DNA of 37,802 nt, taken from positions 1 to 37,802 of the forward strand of contig CAZGQY010000018.1 in assembly GCA_964528035.1 (NCBI GenBank). The letters run 5' to 3'. Positions 8,821 to 17,462 of the stretch are shown here, in pieces. A program made the position numbers and the translations under genes. The stretch is from CAZGQY01 sp964528035. Its GTDB lineage: Bacteria > Pseudomonadota > Gammaproteobacteria > Methylococcales > UBA1147. The notes below the pieces were generated by a model. That model did not search any database. It worked only from the letters and a program-made list of their open reading frames with translations, and was not told where the DNA came from. Positions within the stretch are counted from its first letter, which is position 1; each line of letters opens with the position of its first letter.

Positions 8821-9491
8821 ACCTTTCAGAGGTCAATTGGGAATTAGACGCGGCTGGAACCTGGCCGCTTCCTGTGAAAATCGCAACAGCGATCCTTATC
8901 TGTATACTCGTAGTTGGTTTGTGGATCAAGCTGGATACAGTCGATCAGTTATCGTCATTAGAGCAGGAAGAAAAGAAAGAGGTTGAATTAAAAAAGACAT
9001 TCGAAACAAAACAGAAAAAAGCCGTAAACCTTGAGGTTTATAAAAAGCAGTTGGAAGAGATTCAGGAATCATTCGGTACAATGCTTCGGCAACTTCCTGA
9101 TCGAACCGAAGTTGCCAGCCTTCTAGTTGATGTCTCGCAGACAGGGCTTGCGACTGGTTTGGAATTTGAACTTTTTAAACCTCAAGGTGAGGTTAAAAAG
9201 GAGTTCTATGCCGAACTACCCATTAATGTCCGTGTCGTGGGTAGTTACGAGGAATTCGGAACTTTCGTCAGTGGTTTGGCTTCATTACCCAGGATTGTTA
9301 CGATTCATAACGTCAATATCAAATCGCATCAAGGTAAAGCATCTAAAAAATCTCAGGAAGTTAAAGCAGCAAAAAAAATAATGTTAATGGATGCAGTAGT
9401 GAAAACTTATCGTTATCTGGATGATGCCGAACAGGCTGCAGCGAGCAAGAGGAAGAAAAAAGGCAGAAGAAAAAGAGGTAGAAAAAAATGA
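8817..9491 (+). CDS. pilO: type IV pilus inner-membrane protein PilO
   Basis: PilN partner of 224 residues with one membrane segment at about 20-40 (PVKIATAILICILVVGLW). A coiled coil spans about 45-85 (EEKKEVELKKTFETKQKK), followed by the PilO-type periplasmic domain with MLRQLPDRTEVASLLVDVSQTG and FELFKPQ. PilN-PilO dimers bind PilP and align the secretin with the motor. The last 20 residues are an unusually basic run of K and R, which in a bitopic protein would sit in the periplasm. Start and stop overlap the neighbouring genes by four bases each. Confidence 0.95.
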   Translation: MNLSEVNWELDAAGTWPLPVKIATAILICILVVGLWIKLDTVDQLSSLEQEEKKEVELKKTFETKQKKAVNLEVYKKQLEEIQESFGTMLRQLPDRTEVASLLVDVSQTGLATGLEFELFKPQGEVKKEFYAELPINVRVVGSYEEFGTFVSGLASLPRIVTIHNVNIKSHQGKASKKSQEVKAAKKIMLMDAVVKTYRYLDDAEQAAASKRKKKGRRKRGRKK

Positions 9492-10045
9492 ACGGTCGTT
9501 TTCAAAGTATAGGCGCGTTCCCGGGATTGAGGGATATTACGCTGATGTTGGTTGTAACCAGTGTGCTAGGTGGGTGCAACAACAGCGATATGTCAGACCT
9601 TAAATCTTATGTTTCACAAGTGAAATCGCGCGAAAAAGGCAGTATAGAGCCGCTACCTGAAATAAAGACAGTGGAGACTTTTGTATTTAAGCCTGCTGGG
9701 TTAAGAAATCCATTTATTCCAATGGAAACAACTGAAGATACCAGCTCTAAGATAACCGTTCAAAATGGAATCAGGCCAAATACTGTTCGTGCTAAAGAAG
9801 AATTAGAGACATACAGCTTAGATAGCCTGCGAATGGTTGGTACGGTCAATATGTCATCTACACTTTGGGGGCTTGTGCAGGCAAATGATGGCACAATTCA
9901 TCGTGTACGTAACGGTAATTATCTTGGACGTTACCATGGCAAAATTATACGGATTATGGAAAACCAAATCGAACTGTTGGAGATTATACCCGATGGCCCT
10001 GGAACTTGGCGTGAGCGGCAGGCGTCTGTGAAACTGTCAGAGTAA
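9488..10045 (+). CDS. pilP: type IV pilus assembly lipoprotein PilP
   Basis: Lipoprotein of 185 residues that joins PilN/PilO to the secretin PilQ. A signal segment (DITLMLVVTSVLGGC) ends in a lipobox with C30 as the lipidated residue. A flexible periplasmic linker with the PilP-typical FVFKPAGLRNPF (about 61-72) follows. A beta-sandwich homology domain contains YSLDSLRMVGTV and VRNGNYLGRYHGKI (about 107-160). ATGA overlap with pilO (9488-9491) shows operon membership. Asparagines follow the cysteine, so sequence alone gives no inner-membrane retention aspartate; the family is reported as inner-membrane attached. Confidence 0.94.
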   Translation: MNGRFQSIGAFPGLRDITLMLVVTSVLGGCNNSDMSDLKSYVSQVKSREKGSIEPLPEIKTVETFVFKPAGLRNPFIPMETTEDTSSKITVQNGIRPNTVRAKEELETYSLDSLRMVGTVNMSSTLWGLVQANDGTIHRVRNGNYLGRYHGKIIRIMENQIELLEIIPDGPGTWRERQASVKLSE

Positions 10046-10061
10046 TGGATGAGGAACTAGA

Positions 10062-12284
10062 ATGAACAGTAGTCAAAATTTATCGCATCAACAATCTGGT
10101 GTTTTCATGCGGCAGCGTAAAAAATATATCTTGGTGGGATTGTTAGTTCTAATTCTGGCGCATGCGGGAATGGTCATAGCTGATACGTCGACGTTGGAGT
10201 CTGTAGAATTCTCATCAATGCCGGGTGACCAGCTTCAGTTCCAGTTTAATTTTGATAGTCCTGCGATCGAGCCGAAGTTATTTCATACTGATAATCCAGC
10301 GCGCATCGCTCTTGATTTTCCTGCTGTATCCAATGGATTAAGAAAAAAAATGATTCCTGTGAATGTGGGAATTGCCAGCGGCATTCATGCTGTCGAAGCA
10401 TCCGGGCGAACAAGGGTTGTCATTAATTTAGTTAGAATGGTTCCGTTCGATACCCATATCGATGGAAACAAATTATTTGTTACTCTCGAAAATAGCGTTC
10501 AAGGACCTATTAAATCTTCTTCAGTAGTTAAACCCGCTCGTTCTTTAGTTTCAGCCCGGGCAAGTAGTTTGCCTTCGCAGACTATCAATAATATTGATTT
10601 TAGGCGTGGTACCCAGGGAGAAGGTCGTATTTTTATTTCTCTGTCTGATCCAAATACTGTCGTAGATATGCAGGAGCGCGGTAGCAAAATAATTCTACGC
10701 TTTATTAATACCGGATTATCAGATCGATTTGCAAAATCTTTGGATGTAACGGATTTCGCGACGCCTGTTCAACGCATAGAAACGCGTAGAGAGGGTAATA
10801 GTGCAACCATGTCGATTACGCCATCAACGCAGGATTATGATTATTCATCTTATCAAACTGATGGCTTGTTGACGGTAGAATTTCGACCGTTGACTCAAAG
10901 TGAAAAGCAAATAGCGAGTAAGAAAAAGTTTAAGTATTCCGGTCAGCGTCTGTCATTGAATTTTCAGGATATTGAAGTCAGATCAGTGTTGCAGATTTTG
11001 GCTGATTTTACCAATTTGAATATCGTAGCCAGTGATACGGTGGGAGGAAATATTACTCTCAGGCTTAATGATGTCCCATGGGATCATGCTATGGATATCA
11101 TCTTGAAGTCGAAAGGTTTGGCTAAGCGTCAAACGGGCAATGTGATACTTGTCGCACCGACACCGGAAATCAATAAACTGGAAAAAGAAGAACTGGAAGC
11201 CTATGCCGTCAAGGAGAAATTAGAGCCACTTAAAACTGAGATAATCCAGGTAAAATATTCAACTGCAAAAGAAATACAGACGGTGTTGATGGGAGTGCAG
11301 GATCAGAAAAATGCAGTAGATACCGGATCTATTGAAGATCAATTGGGTCAAAATTCAACCAGTACATTGACTTATCCGCAGTCAAACCTTTCTGAAAGTA
11401 CGTCTGGAGAGTCTAATCGCGGTTCGATAATGTCGAGTCGTGGGGTGGTAAATATTGATGTCCGGACTAATGTGCTTATTGTCAAAGATACCGCTCGTAA
11501 TTTGGAAGCGATCAGGGCCCTGGTAGACCAACTGGACACACCGATTCGACAGGTCCTAATTGAGTCCAGAGTGGTTATCGCAAATGACGACTTTACCCGA
11601 GCACTGGGAGTTCGCCTGGCAGCGGAAGGTCGAGATGCTGATCCCACCGATGCAACAGCAAGTGGCTATGAAGCGGGCGGTTTATTAGGGGCGAATCAGG
11701 ATTTGGTGACCGACCTAGCGGTAGGGGCGGCTACAGGCGGATTGGGTCTGGTTATTTTTAAGGCAAGTGAGTTCTTGCTTCGACTGGAGCTCACTGCGAA
11801 TCAAGCGGAAAGCAATTTGACCATTGTGTCTAATCCACGATTAGTGACTACGGATCAGCATACCGCATCGATCGAACAAGGTGTGGAGATACCGTTTGCT
11901 ACTCAGAGCGCTTTGGGTGGAACCAATACACAGTTTAAGAAAGCGGTGTTGAAACTGGAAGTCACTCCGCATATTACACCGGATGACGTTATTTTAATGG
12001 ATGTGCTGGTGACAAAGGATTCTGAGGGTGCTCAGACCCCGGATGGATTAGCGATTGATCGCCGTGCAATTGAAACCAGCGTACAGGTGGAAAGCGGTGA
12101 GACCGTTGTTCTTGGTGGTGTTTACGAAAGCACCACGCGTGACGATGTCGACAGTGTACCTTTCTTTGGAGAGTTACCGGGGTTTGGTTGGTTGTTTAGA
12201 AGAACCAATGTCGAAGATTCGAAAAACGAATTGCTGATCTTTATTACGCCGAAGATTCTCAAGCGGAGTATCAATGCAATCTAA
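10062..12284 (+). CDS. pilQ: type IV pilus secretin PilQ
   Basis: Outer-membrane secretin of 740 residues through which the pilus leaves the cell. A signal peptide ends near A40 (MVIA/DTS). Two AMIN domains that bind peptidoglycan are at about 45-140 and 175-275. The STN/N0 domain is at about 292-365, an N1-type secretin domain at about 393-490, and the beta-barrel secretin domain at about 495-735, ending with the signature VPFFGELPGFGWLFRR (699-714). A serine/threonine/asparagine-rich linker sits at about 420-460. ATG 10062 has GAGGAA eight bases upstream; M16 is a possible internal alternative. In Pseudomonas aroK and aroB follow; here a convergent ABC exporter gene does. Confidence 0.95.
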   Translation: MNSSQNLSHQQSGVFMRQRKKYILVGLLVLILAHAGMVIADTSTLESVEFSSMPGDQLQFQFNFDSPAIEPKLFHTDNPARIALDFPAVSNGLRKKMIPVNVGIASGIHAVEASGRTRVVINLVRMVPFDTHIDGNKLFVTLENSVQGPIKSSSVVKPARSLVSARASSLPSQTINNIDFRRGTQGEGRIFISLSDPNTVVDMQERGSKIILRFINTGLSDRFAKSLDVTDFATPVQRIETRREGNSATMSITPSTQDYDYSSYQTDGLLTVEFRPLTQSEKQIASKKKFKYSGQRLSLNFQDIEVRSVLQILADFTNLNIVASDTVGGNITLRLNDVPWDHAMDIILKSKGLAKRQTGNVILVAPTPEINKLEKEELEAYAVKEKLEPLKTEIIQVKYSTAKEIQTVLMGVQDQKNAVDTGSIEDQLGQNSTSTLTYPQSNLSESTSGESNRGSIMSSRGVVNIDVRTNVLIVKDTARNLEAIRALVDQLDTPIRQVLIESRVVIANDDFTRALGVRLAAEGRDADPTDATASGYEAGGLLGANQDLVTDLAVGAATGGLGLVIFKASEFLLRLELTANQAESNLTIVSNPRLVTTDQHTASIEQGVEIPFATQSALGGTNTQFKKAVLKLEVTPHITPDDVILMDVLVTKDSEGAQTPDGLAIDRRAIETSVQVESGETVVLGGVYESTTRDDVDSVPFFGELPGFGWLFRRTNVEDSKNELLIFITPKILKRSINAI

Positions 12285-12443
12285 TTGAATTCTTTAGAAG
12301 CTGAGGACAGATTGGGTATTACGGTGGCTGGTTAAGGTTTCCTGCTACGTGTTTGTGAGTCGCTCAGCGATTTCAGAAGATATAAAATTCTGTTTCACTT
12401 TGTTGCGACTATTGTTCTCTCAAAGTCCTACGATCTAACGGGT

Positions 12444-12459
12444 AGATTCGGGAGAATCT
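12444..12459. terminator. small hairpin between convergent pilQ and ABC exporter genes
   Basis: AGATTC, loop GGGA, GAATCT form a perfect six-base stem exactly after the stop of the minus-strand ABC ATPase gene and about 160 bases after pilQ. There is no clear T-run on either side, so it may be only a 3' end hairpin or chance. Confidence 0.3.
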
Positions 12460-13152
12460 TTAATGGTGGGGTTGTTTATATTCGTCGATTAGTTGTTGAG
12501 GATCTCCCAGTGCTCGTATCTCTTGATTTTCGATCCACAGCAGACGATTGCACATTTCCTTTAAAAATGGCAGGTTATGGGAGACCAGTACGACGCTTCT
12601 GTGTGCGCTGATTTTTTCCCTGATCGCGTCCGAAGATTTTTGACTGAATTCAGCGTCACCGACTCCCAGCATTTCGTCGATTAAAAGTACATTTCGGTCA
12701 AGGTGTATCGCCAGCGAAAACATCAGTCGTGCTCTCATTCCTGATGAGTAGGTGATTACCGGGTCGTATATTGCTTTGCCCAGACCGGAAAATTCACAGA
12801 TAGCGTCAATGTTTTCCAGTATAGCTGCTTTTCTGCAACCACTTAGCATGCCGCAGAAAATTAAATTGTCATAACCTGACAATCGAATATCGAGGCCTCC
12901 TTGAAGTGACAGTAGCAAAGGATATCCGTCATTGTGGATTACTTCTCCTGCGTCCGGTTTGATTACTCCAGCCAGAACAAGAAGCAGGCTGCTTTTACCT
13001 GCTCCGTTATTGCCAAGGATACCTAGAGTTTCGCCTTCCATGAGATCAAACGTTAGCCCGTTTAAAACTTTATGGCTGGACGTGCTCCACAAGCCTGTTC
13101 GGCGACGATAGCTCAGGTGCAGGTTGTTTACCGATAGTATAGGTTTTGTCAT
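12460..13152 (-). CDS. polysaccharide ABC exporter ATP-binding protein (Wzt/KpsT type)
   Basis: ATPase subunit of an ABC-2 exporter for a lipid-linked polysaccharide or similar cell-surface glycan, 230 residues. Walker A is GNNGAGKSS (about 48-56), the ABC signature is YSSGMRARL (about 135-143), Walker B is VLLIDEMLGVGD (about 155-166) and the H-loop is VLVSHN. VGD after Walker B and the YSSGM form of the signature are typical of polysaccharide exporters. The protein ends soon after the nucleotide-binding domain and lacks the C-terminal carbohydrate-binding domain of long Wzt proteins. Its start overlaps the permease stop as ATGA (13149-13152), so the pair is one operon. Confidence 0.9.
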   Translation of the reverse strand: MTKPILSVNNLHLSYRRRTGLWSTSSHKVLNGLTFDLMEGETLGILGNNGAGKSSLLLVLAGVIKPDAGEVIHNDGYPLLLSLQGGLDIRLSGYDNLIFCGMLSGCRKAAILENIDAICEFSGLGKAIYDPVITYSSGMRARLMFSLAIHLDRNVLLIDEMLGVGDAEFSQKSSDAIREKISAHRSVVLVSHNLPFLKEMCNRLLWIENQEIRALGDPQQLIDEYKQPHH

Positions 13153-13922
13153 TGAGCAACTGCCAGATGAAAGTAGTGGTGTTCTAATTTACGGTGTAAA
13201 TAGTTGGCGATCACAATGAACAAAGTTCCAAAACCTGCCAGACAGGATAACCGTAAAAACGAAGGGTTTTCTCCGTGGATAAGTACTGTTCTTGCTTCAT
13301 GAATAATAGTTGCTATTGGATTCAATAGAAAATACTGATGCAGCGTCTCTGGTATGTTGTCTAACGAATAAAAGATTCCTGATCCAAACATTAAAGCCAT
13401 TAAAGCGACATTGATTATATATAGGGTGTCAGGAATAAAAGGCAGTAGTAAAGCCAAACATAAGGTAATCCCTACGATGACCAAAAGTGCGCAGACCAGG
13501 ACCAATGGGTACCATAACCATTTCAAGGTTGGTTCAGTTCCCAACATAACCAGAAGTAACATCAATACGAAAAATACACATATTGAACGGGTCGTTTCTG
13601 TAGCCAGAGAAATCAGTGGAAACAGCATATAGTTGACGTTGTAAGTGGAAATTATTCCAGGGTTTGTTAACAATGAATTGGTTCCCGACGAAATACACCT
13701 GCTGATCCACTGCCAGGTCATTACTCCAACCAGTAAAATAGCAGTAAAATCCGGGGAACGAAGTTGCAGCAACAACCCAAATACAGCGTAATACACCAAC
13801 ATTACAAGGCAGGGTTCGAGTAACCACCAAATCGCTCCGAGGTAGTTTTGAGCGTTATCCGCCTTTAATCGATTGCGGGTGCCAATTATCACTAAATCTA
13901 TTAGCAGAGGTTTACGATTCAT
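13149..13922 (-). CDS. polysaccharide ABC exporter permease (Wzm/KpsM type)
   Basis: ABC-2 type membrane subunit of 257 residues. The N-terminal amphipathic part RNRLKADNAQNYLGAIWWLLEP (about 16-37) is the typical ABC-2 entry, where the family has YR.S.LG..W....P. About six membrane segments follow. FGSGIFYSLDNIP near 180-192 and LLNPIATIIHEAR near 200-212 match Wzm/TagG permeases. Together with the ATPase it would move a completed glycan across the inner membrane. No ribosome binding site is obvious before the ATG. The long leader upstream may regulate it (see the leader entry). Confidence 0.9.
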   Translation of the reverse strand: MNRKPLLIDLVIIGTRNRLKADNAQNYLGAIWWLLEPCLVMLVYYAVFGLLLQLRSPDFTAILLVGVMTWQWISRCISSGTNSLLTNPGIISTYNVNYMLFPLISLATETTRSICVFFVLMLLLVMLGTEPTLKWLWYPLVLVCALLVIVGITLCLALLLPFIPDTLYIINVALMALMFGSGIFYSLDNIPETLHQYFLLNPIATIIHEARTVLIHGENPSFLRLSCLAGFGTLFIVIANYLHRKLEHHYFHLAVAQ

Positions 13923-14343
13923 GGGTTATCGTCGAGAAGGTACATTAATTGGGTTATGGTAGTTTCTTGCGTGCAGGCGATGTAGAAAATTGTCGGCTGG
14001 ATAATTGACAATTTATGCTTTCAGGGCAATATCCGAACCCATATTAGAGTAGCCTCCTAGCTAACAATTATTATAAATGATATTTTTCTGGTGGAATACC
14101 TCTAGATGCTAATTTTGTCAGCAGACGAGTGGAATATAGATTCGGACATTGCGATCAACGTAGAATTTTTGTCATTATTCAGAAACTATTTTTTAAGCGT
14201 GCAAGCCATTGTTTATTCGGGTTTCTGCAACTCGAATGTTGTAGCAGAGCGGGCATGGATGTATTTACTCGTTGCAAAAAATCAATGGTTTGTACTTTTA
14301 CTACCCTGAAAATATGCTGGATAGCTACGATTTTTTTACTTAG
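13923..14343 (-). promoter_or_regulatory. 420-base leader of the ABC exporter pair, with possible short peptide and inverted repeat
   Basis: No convincing gene lies here; two plus-strand frames (14106-14309 and 14129-14359) look random. On the minus strand an AGGAGG (14058-14053) precedes an ATG at 14042 that opens a nine-residue peptide MGSDIALKA, stopping at 14013. A perfect inverted repeat AAATTGTC/GACAATTT (13987-13994 and 14007-14014, 12-base loop) begins at that stop codon and is followed by a short T-run on the minus strand. This layout is like an attenuator or a translation-sensing leader, but that is inference. Confidence 0.35.
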
Positions 14344-16332
14344 TTATGGTTGTCTGTAGCGGACACGCCGGTATATTGTTCTGAGTAAAGGATATTGGGC
14401 CGCTTTTTTGCGAACCATCCAATATATTTTTACGGGTAATTTTTCGTTCGCATCTGGCGGTGTCTTTGCATCGTTAACTTGCAAAACATTTGTTGAGGTT
14501 GCGGATAACAGGCGCAGACGTCTTGAATGCCTGAAATGTAACTTCAGAGTACGTCGATCATAGCATATGGCCGCTTTTTGCTCATTCGCGGTGAGGACTG
14601 TTAAATTATCCCTACGTTTGAATCTCAAGGTGTATCGAGGTACAAAAGTCGGAAGTTGTCCGTCTTGTTCAAAACCCACGGCGACCAGAGCAAACCAAAG
14701 TCCGTGCCCTAGCTGTGAGATAATAGCCAGGAGTTCCGCAGTTACACAGCTTTTTCGAAACAAAAATCCTGGCGTCAAAAACTCATCCAGGTTTACAGAT
14801 ATCAGGTCTTCTGCAAGAAGTGGTTTATTGAAGGGCTGGCTGATGTTTTCTACCAGAGAATTTGTACAATCCGATTCCCAGTTTGCGTTCTGGATACACA
14901 ACGAACTCTGTGCTGCACTAGCCTGACTTTTTTCTGCGGCAAGAACTAACCAGAATAAATGCATGGATAACCATTCGCATTGGTTTTGGTAAATGCAAAA
15001 ATAGCCGTCATTGTTTTCATGATTCAGACCTTTGGCTATATAGTGGCCATCGATTCTATGCAAGGTCTTAAGTGGGGTTATATGCCATGAGAAGCGGGCA
15101 GACGTTCCAAGCATTTTTTCCAGGTGTTCAGCGTTTTCTAATGCGACAAAAATATTCGCTTTTATGTTAGGTTGGGTTTGTCGGTTTAAACTGTTCACGA
15201 AAAGATCGATATCACTTGTGGAGCAGCAACGGGCAATCCAGAATATTTCCAGCTTAATGGGTGATGCATTTGTGGCAACAGGTTTGGGTTGATACTTTTG
15301 ATGCCAGTTGAGGAGTTTAGCCACCTGAGTTTCAAGGGTATATCGCTCAATAAATAGCTGATAGGCTGCTTCGGCTTTTTGGCGGGCTGAGTCTGGATTG
15401 GCACAGATCCACTGGTATGCCTCTGCAATTTGTTGCAGATTTTTTTGTGCGTCGGACGAGAACCGGATACTGATTACTGATTCGCCAAAGTGTTCCAGTA
15501 TAAACGGATTGTCGTCAGTGATAATAACGGTGCGTGCTGCACAAGCTTGAAATATTCGAGTTGATACCAGGCCTGCATTGCGGTGGGACTGCGAAGAAAG
15601 GACCAGTGAAATGCCACATTGATTGGCGTGTTTAACGATGGAGTGTCCACGGTCAAACGGTAATTCTCCGCAGTAATTTTGAAAATTCTCCCAAATCGCT
15701 TTGCCATTTAGTTTTTCTACACCGTAAAAATTTGTAAAGTTAAGTTTATCCAGTAATTCAAGTAGACCAACATGGCGACCTTTGCTGCTTTCTACAAGAG
15801 ATTCCCAATTTATACCGATATAAAAAATTCGTGGAGATTCCAGGTTTACTGGATTGATGCCCTCTATTTTCTGGCAGCTTGTATAGAAATGTGGTGGATC
15901 GGTTTCGGTGTAAATGGGATTGAAAATATTTAAGGCTTTGTAGTGGTTGTCGACTTCTATTGAACCGGCACTAAGGGCTATATCATGAGATTGTATACAG
16001 GCGGCCAGATAAATTTCTTCTTCAAGAGAGGGTTGTTTTCCTGTAATAGGGTGTTTCCGAATGAAGTCTATGGGATTCCAATTGGTAAAATAACTGGTGC
16101 AGTCCAATAAATTCGGCGTTGTGTAATGCAGATTAAGTATAAAGTCGAGTTTTTGTTCGTCGACATGTTTTCGTGGTTCGATGTACTCCCCATCTGAATT
16201 CAATATTTTTCCGAAAGGATCCACGCAACAGGGTTTGTGACCCATACTAGTCAGTACTTCGGTGATCCGGCCAATCAAATCCAGCTCGGAGTTTTTTGCA
16301 CCGGGCCAATTGTAGACAAGGCCAATCTTCAT
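14344..16332 (-). CDS. two-domain glycosyltransferase-like protein
   Basis: Cytoplasmic protein of 662 residues with two glycosyltransferase-like halves. Residues about 1-345 look like a GT-B fold of the CgeB/GT1 kind. MKIGLVYNWPG opens it, FYIGINWE is near 170, and AGLVSTRIFQACAARTVIITDD (253-274) with a following F-x-E...I and a C-terminal YTLETQVAKLL helix resembles nucleotide-sugar binding halves. Residues about 358-580 look like a GT-A (GT2) fold: LEIFWIARCC, SLNRQTQPNIKANIFVALEN and DGYFCIYQNQCEWLSMHLFWLV. Where GT2 enzymes have a D-x-D, this has YQNQ, so metal binding may be lost. The gene precedes the ABC exporter pair on the same strand, pointing to assembly of the exported glycan. 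Substrate unknown. Confidence 0.7.
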   Translation of the reverse strand: MKIGLVYNWPGAKNSELDLIGRITEVLTSMGHKPCCVDPFGKILNSDGEYIEPRKHVDEQKLDFILNLHYTTPNLLDCTSYFTNWNPIDFIRKHPITGKQPSLEEEIYLAACIQSHDIALSAGSIEVDNHYKALNIFNPIYTETDPPHFYTSCQKIEGINPVNLESPRIFYIGINWESLVESSKGRHVGLLELLDKLNFTNFYGVEKLNGKAIWENFQNYCGELPFDRGHSIVKHANQCGISLVLSSQSHRNAGLVSTRIFQACAARTVIITDDNPFILEHFGESVISIRFSSDAQKNLQQIAEAYQWICANPDSARQKAEAAYQLFIERYTLETQVAKLLNWHQKYQPKPVATNASPIKLEIFWIARCCSTSDIDLFVNSLNRQTQPNIKANIFVALENAEHLEKMLGTSARFSWHITPLKTLHRIDGHYIAKGLNHENNDGYFCIYQNQCEWLSMHLFWLVLAAEKSQASAAQSSLCIQNANWESDCTNSLVENISQPFNKPLLAEDLISVNLDEFLTPGFLFRKSCVTAELLAIISQLGHGLWFALVAVGFEQDGQLPTFVPRYTLRFKRRDNLTVLTANEQKAAICYDRRTLKLHFRHSRRLRLLSATSTNVLQVNDAKTPPDANEKLPVKIYWMVRKKAAQYPLLRTIYRRVRYRQP

Positions 16333-16616
16333 GATTTCGGTTTAGTGTGACGAGCCACTAGTGTACGAGTGTTCCTTGAAATAAGCGTTAGAGCGTGTTT
16401 CATGGTTGGGATTATAGAGAATCTTTTTTTAAGTGCTGAAAAGGGAAGTAAAGAGAGGCTATGCCAAATAAAAGAGGTATTCGATCAATACATTCCTGAC
16501 TGTTTCTTCAATCCTAAAGTAAACCATTGTATAGTAAATTCGGTTGGAACGGGGGGCAAATTGGTCATTTGGTACGCCTCCTGAACAATCGATGATTTAT
16601 ACTCAAAGCGCTAATT
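16333..16616. promoter_or_regulatory. divergent glycosyltransferase intergenic region
   Basis: This 284-base AT-rich spacer separates the leftward two-domain glycosyltransferase and the rightward GT2. It must supply starts for both. A 71-codon plus-strand frame with a GTG start (16369-16584) is present but has no ribosome site or recognisable motif. No dyad or confident promoter was found. Confidence 0.3.
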
Positions 16617-17462
16617 ATGCAAAATGAAATAGAAACGCTAACAATAATTACAGTTGTTCTAAATGCTTGTGACGTAATAGGGTCGACAATTGAAAGTGTG
16701 ATCGATCAAAGTTATCCGCATATCGAATTTATTGTGATCGATGGAGGGTCAACAGACGGTACCTTGGATCTCATTAATCGGTACCGGCACGCAATTGACA
16801 AGTTGGTGGTTGAAAGTGATCACGGTATTTATGATGCAATGAACAAGGGTATAGAGGTTTCCAGCGGAAAATGGCTTTGTTTTTTAAATGCAGGAGATCG
16901 TTTTGCGGACAGTGAGATCGTTGAGGGCCTGTTTAGGCAAACAGCTATACTGCACAATGCCGATATCGTCTATGGTGACACACTTTTGGATACAAGTATT
17001 GATAGCGGATATAAGCTCAGTAAAGCTGGTGAAATTGAGCGAATTTTTGAACGAAATGTTTTTTGCCATCAAAGTACAATAGTTCGGCGAGAAATATTGA
17101 TGCGTTATGGATTTGATAAAAAATTCCAAATATGTGCAGATGCCAAGTTTTTTATAAAATGTTATTTAGATGGATTGAGATTTAGTTATTTTCCTGATTT
17201 GCTAGTGGTTTATGATGCTAGTGGTGTCTCGTCCGATGCTAGAAAAAGAATCATTGAACGTTGGTATATTACCCATGATCTGGGTATAGACAGTAAAAGC
17301 CTTGATGCGAAATATATGTATAGATTGATTTTTGAAGCGGATTTTGGAGAAGATCTGAAAATCGCTACTGGTGGGTTAACTTTGTTATCTCGTGTAAAAA
17401 CAAAGATCATAGTGGTTGTCAGGACGCTGATTGCTAAGTACTCGGAGCGCCTGTTACGATGA
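16617..17462 (+). CDS. family 2 glycosyltransferase
   Basis: GT-A fold enzyme of 281 residues that would transfer a sugar from a nucleotide donor during surface glycan assembly. It has LTIITVVLNA at the N-terminus, the nucleotide-binding IDGGSTDGT (41-49), the SDHGIYDAMNKGI segment (67-79) common in capsule and exopolysaccharide GT2 enzymes of the WcaA/AmsE sort, and NAGD (91-94) in the place of the D-x-D motif, which is normal for this subgroup. FCHQSTIVRREI (about 148-159) is the usual acceptor-side motif. It is the only glycan gene in this block on the plus strand. Its 3' end overlaps the convergent CREST hydrolase gene by 29 bases. Confidence 0.9.
   Translation: MQNEIETLTIITVVLNACDVIGSTIESVIDQSYPHIEFIVIDGGSTDGTLDLINRYRHAIDKLVVESDHGIYDAMNKGIEVSSGKWLCFLNAGDRFADSEIVEGLFRQTAILHNADIVYGDTLLDTSIDSGYKLSKAGEIERIFERNVFCHQSTIVRREILMRYGFDKKFQICADAKFFIKCYLDGLRFSYFPDLLVVYDASGVSSDARKRIIERWYITHDLGIDSKSLDAKYMYRLIFEADFGEDLKIATGGLTLLSRVKTKIIVVVRTLIAKYSERLLR

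Noticed and set aside
14106..14359. Two overlapping plus-strand frames of 67 and 76 codons
   Set aside because: No ribosome site, no recognisable motif, cysteine- and phenylalanine-rich composition typical of chance frames.
16369..16584. 71-codon plus-strand frame before the GT2 gene
   Set aside because: GTG start with no ribosome site and no recognisable motif; kept only as a note in the spacer entry.
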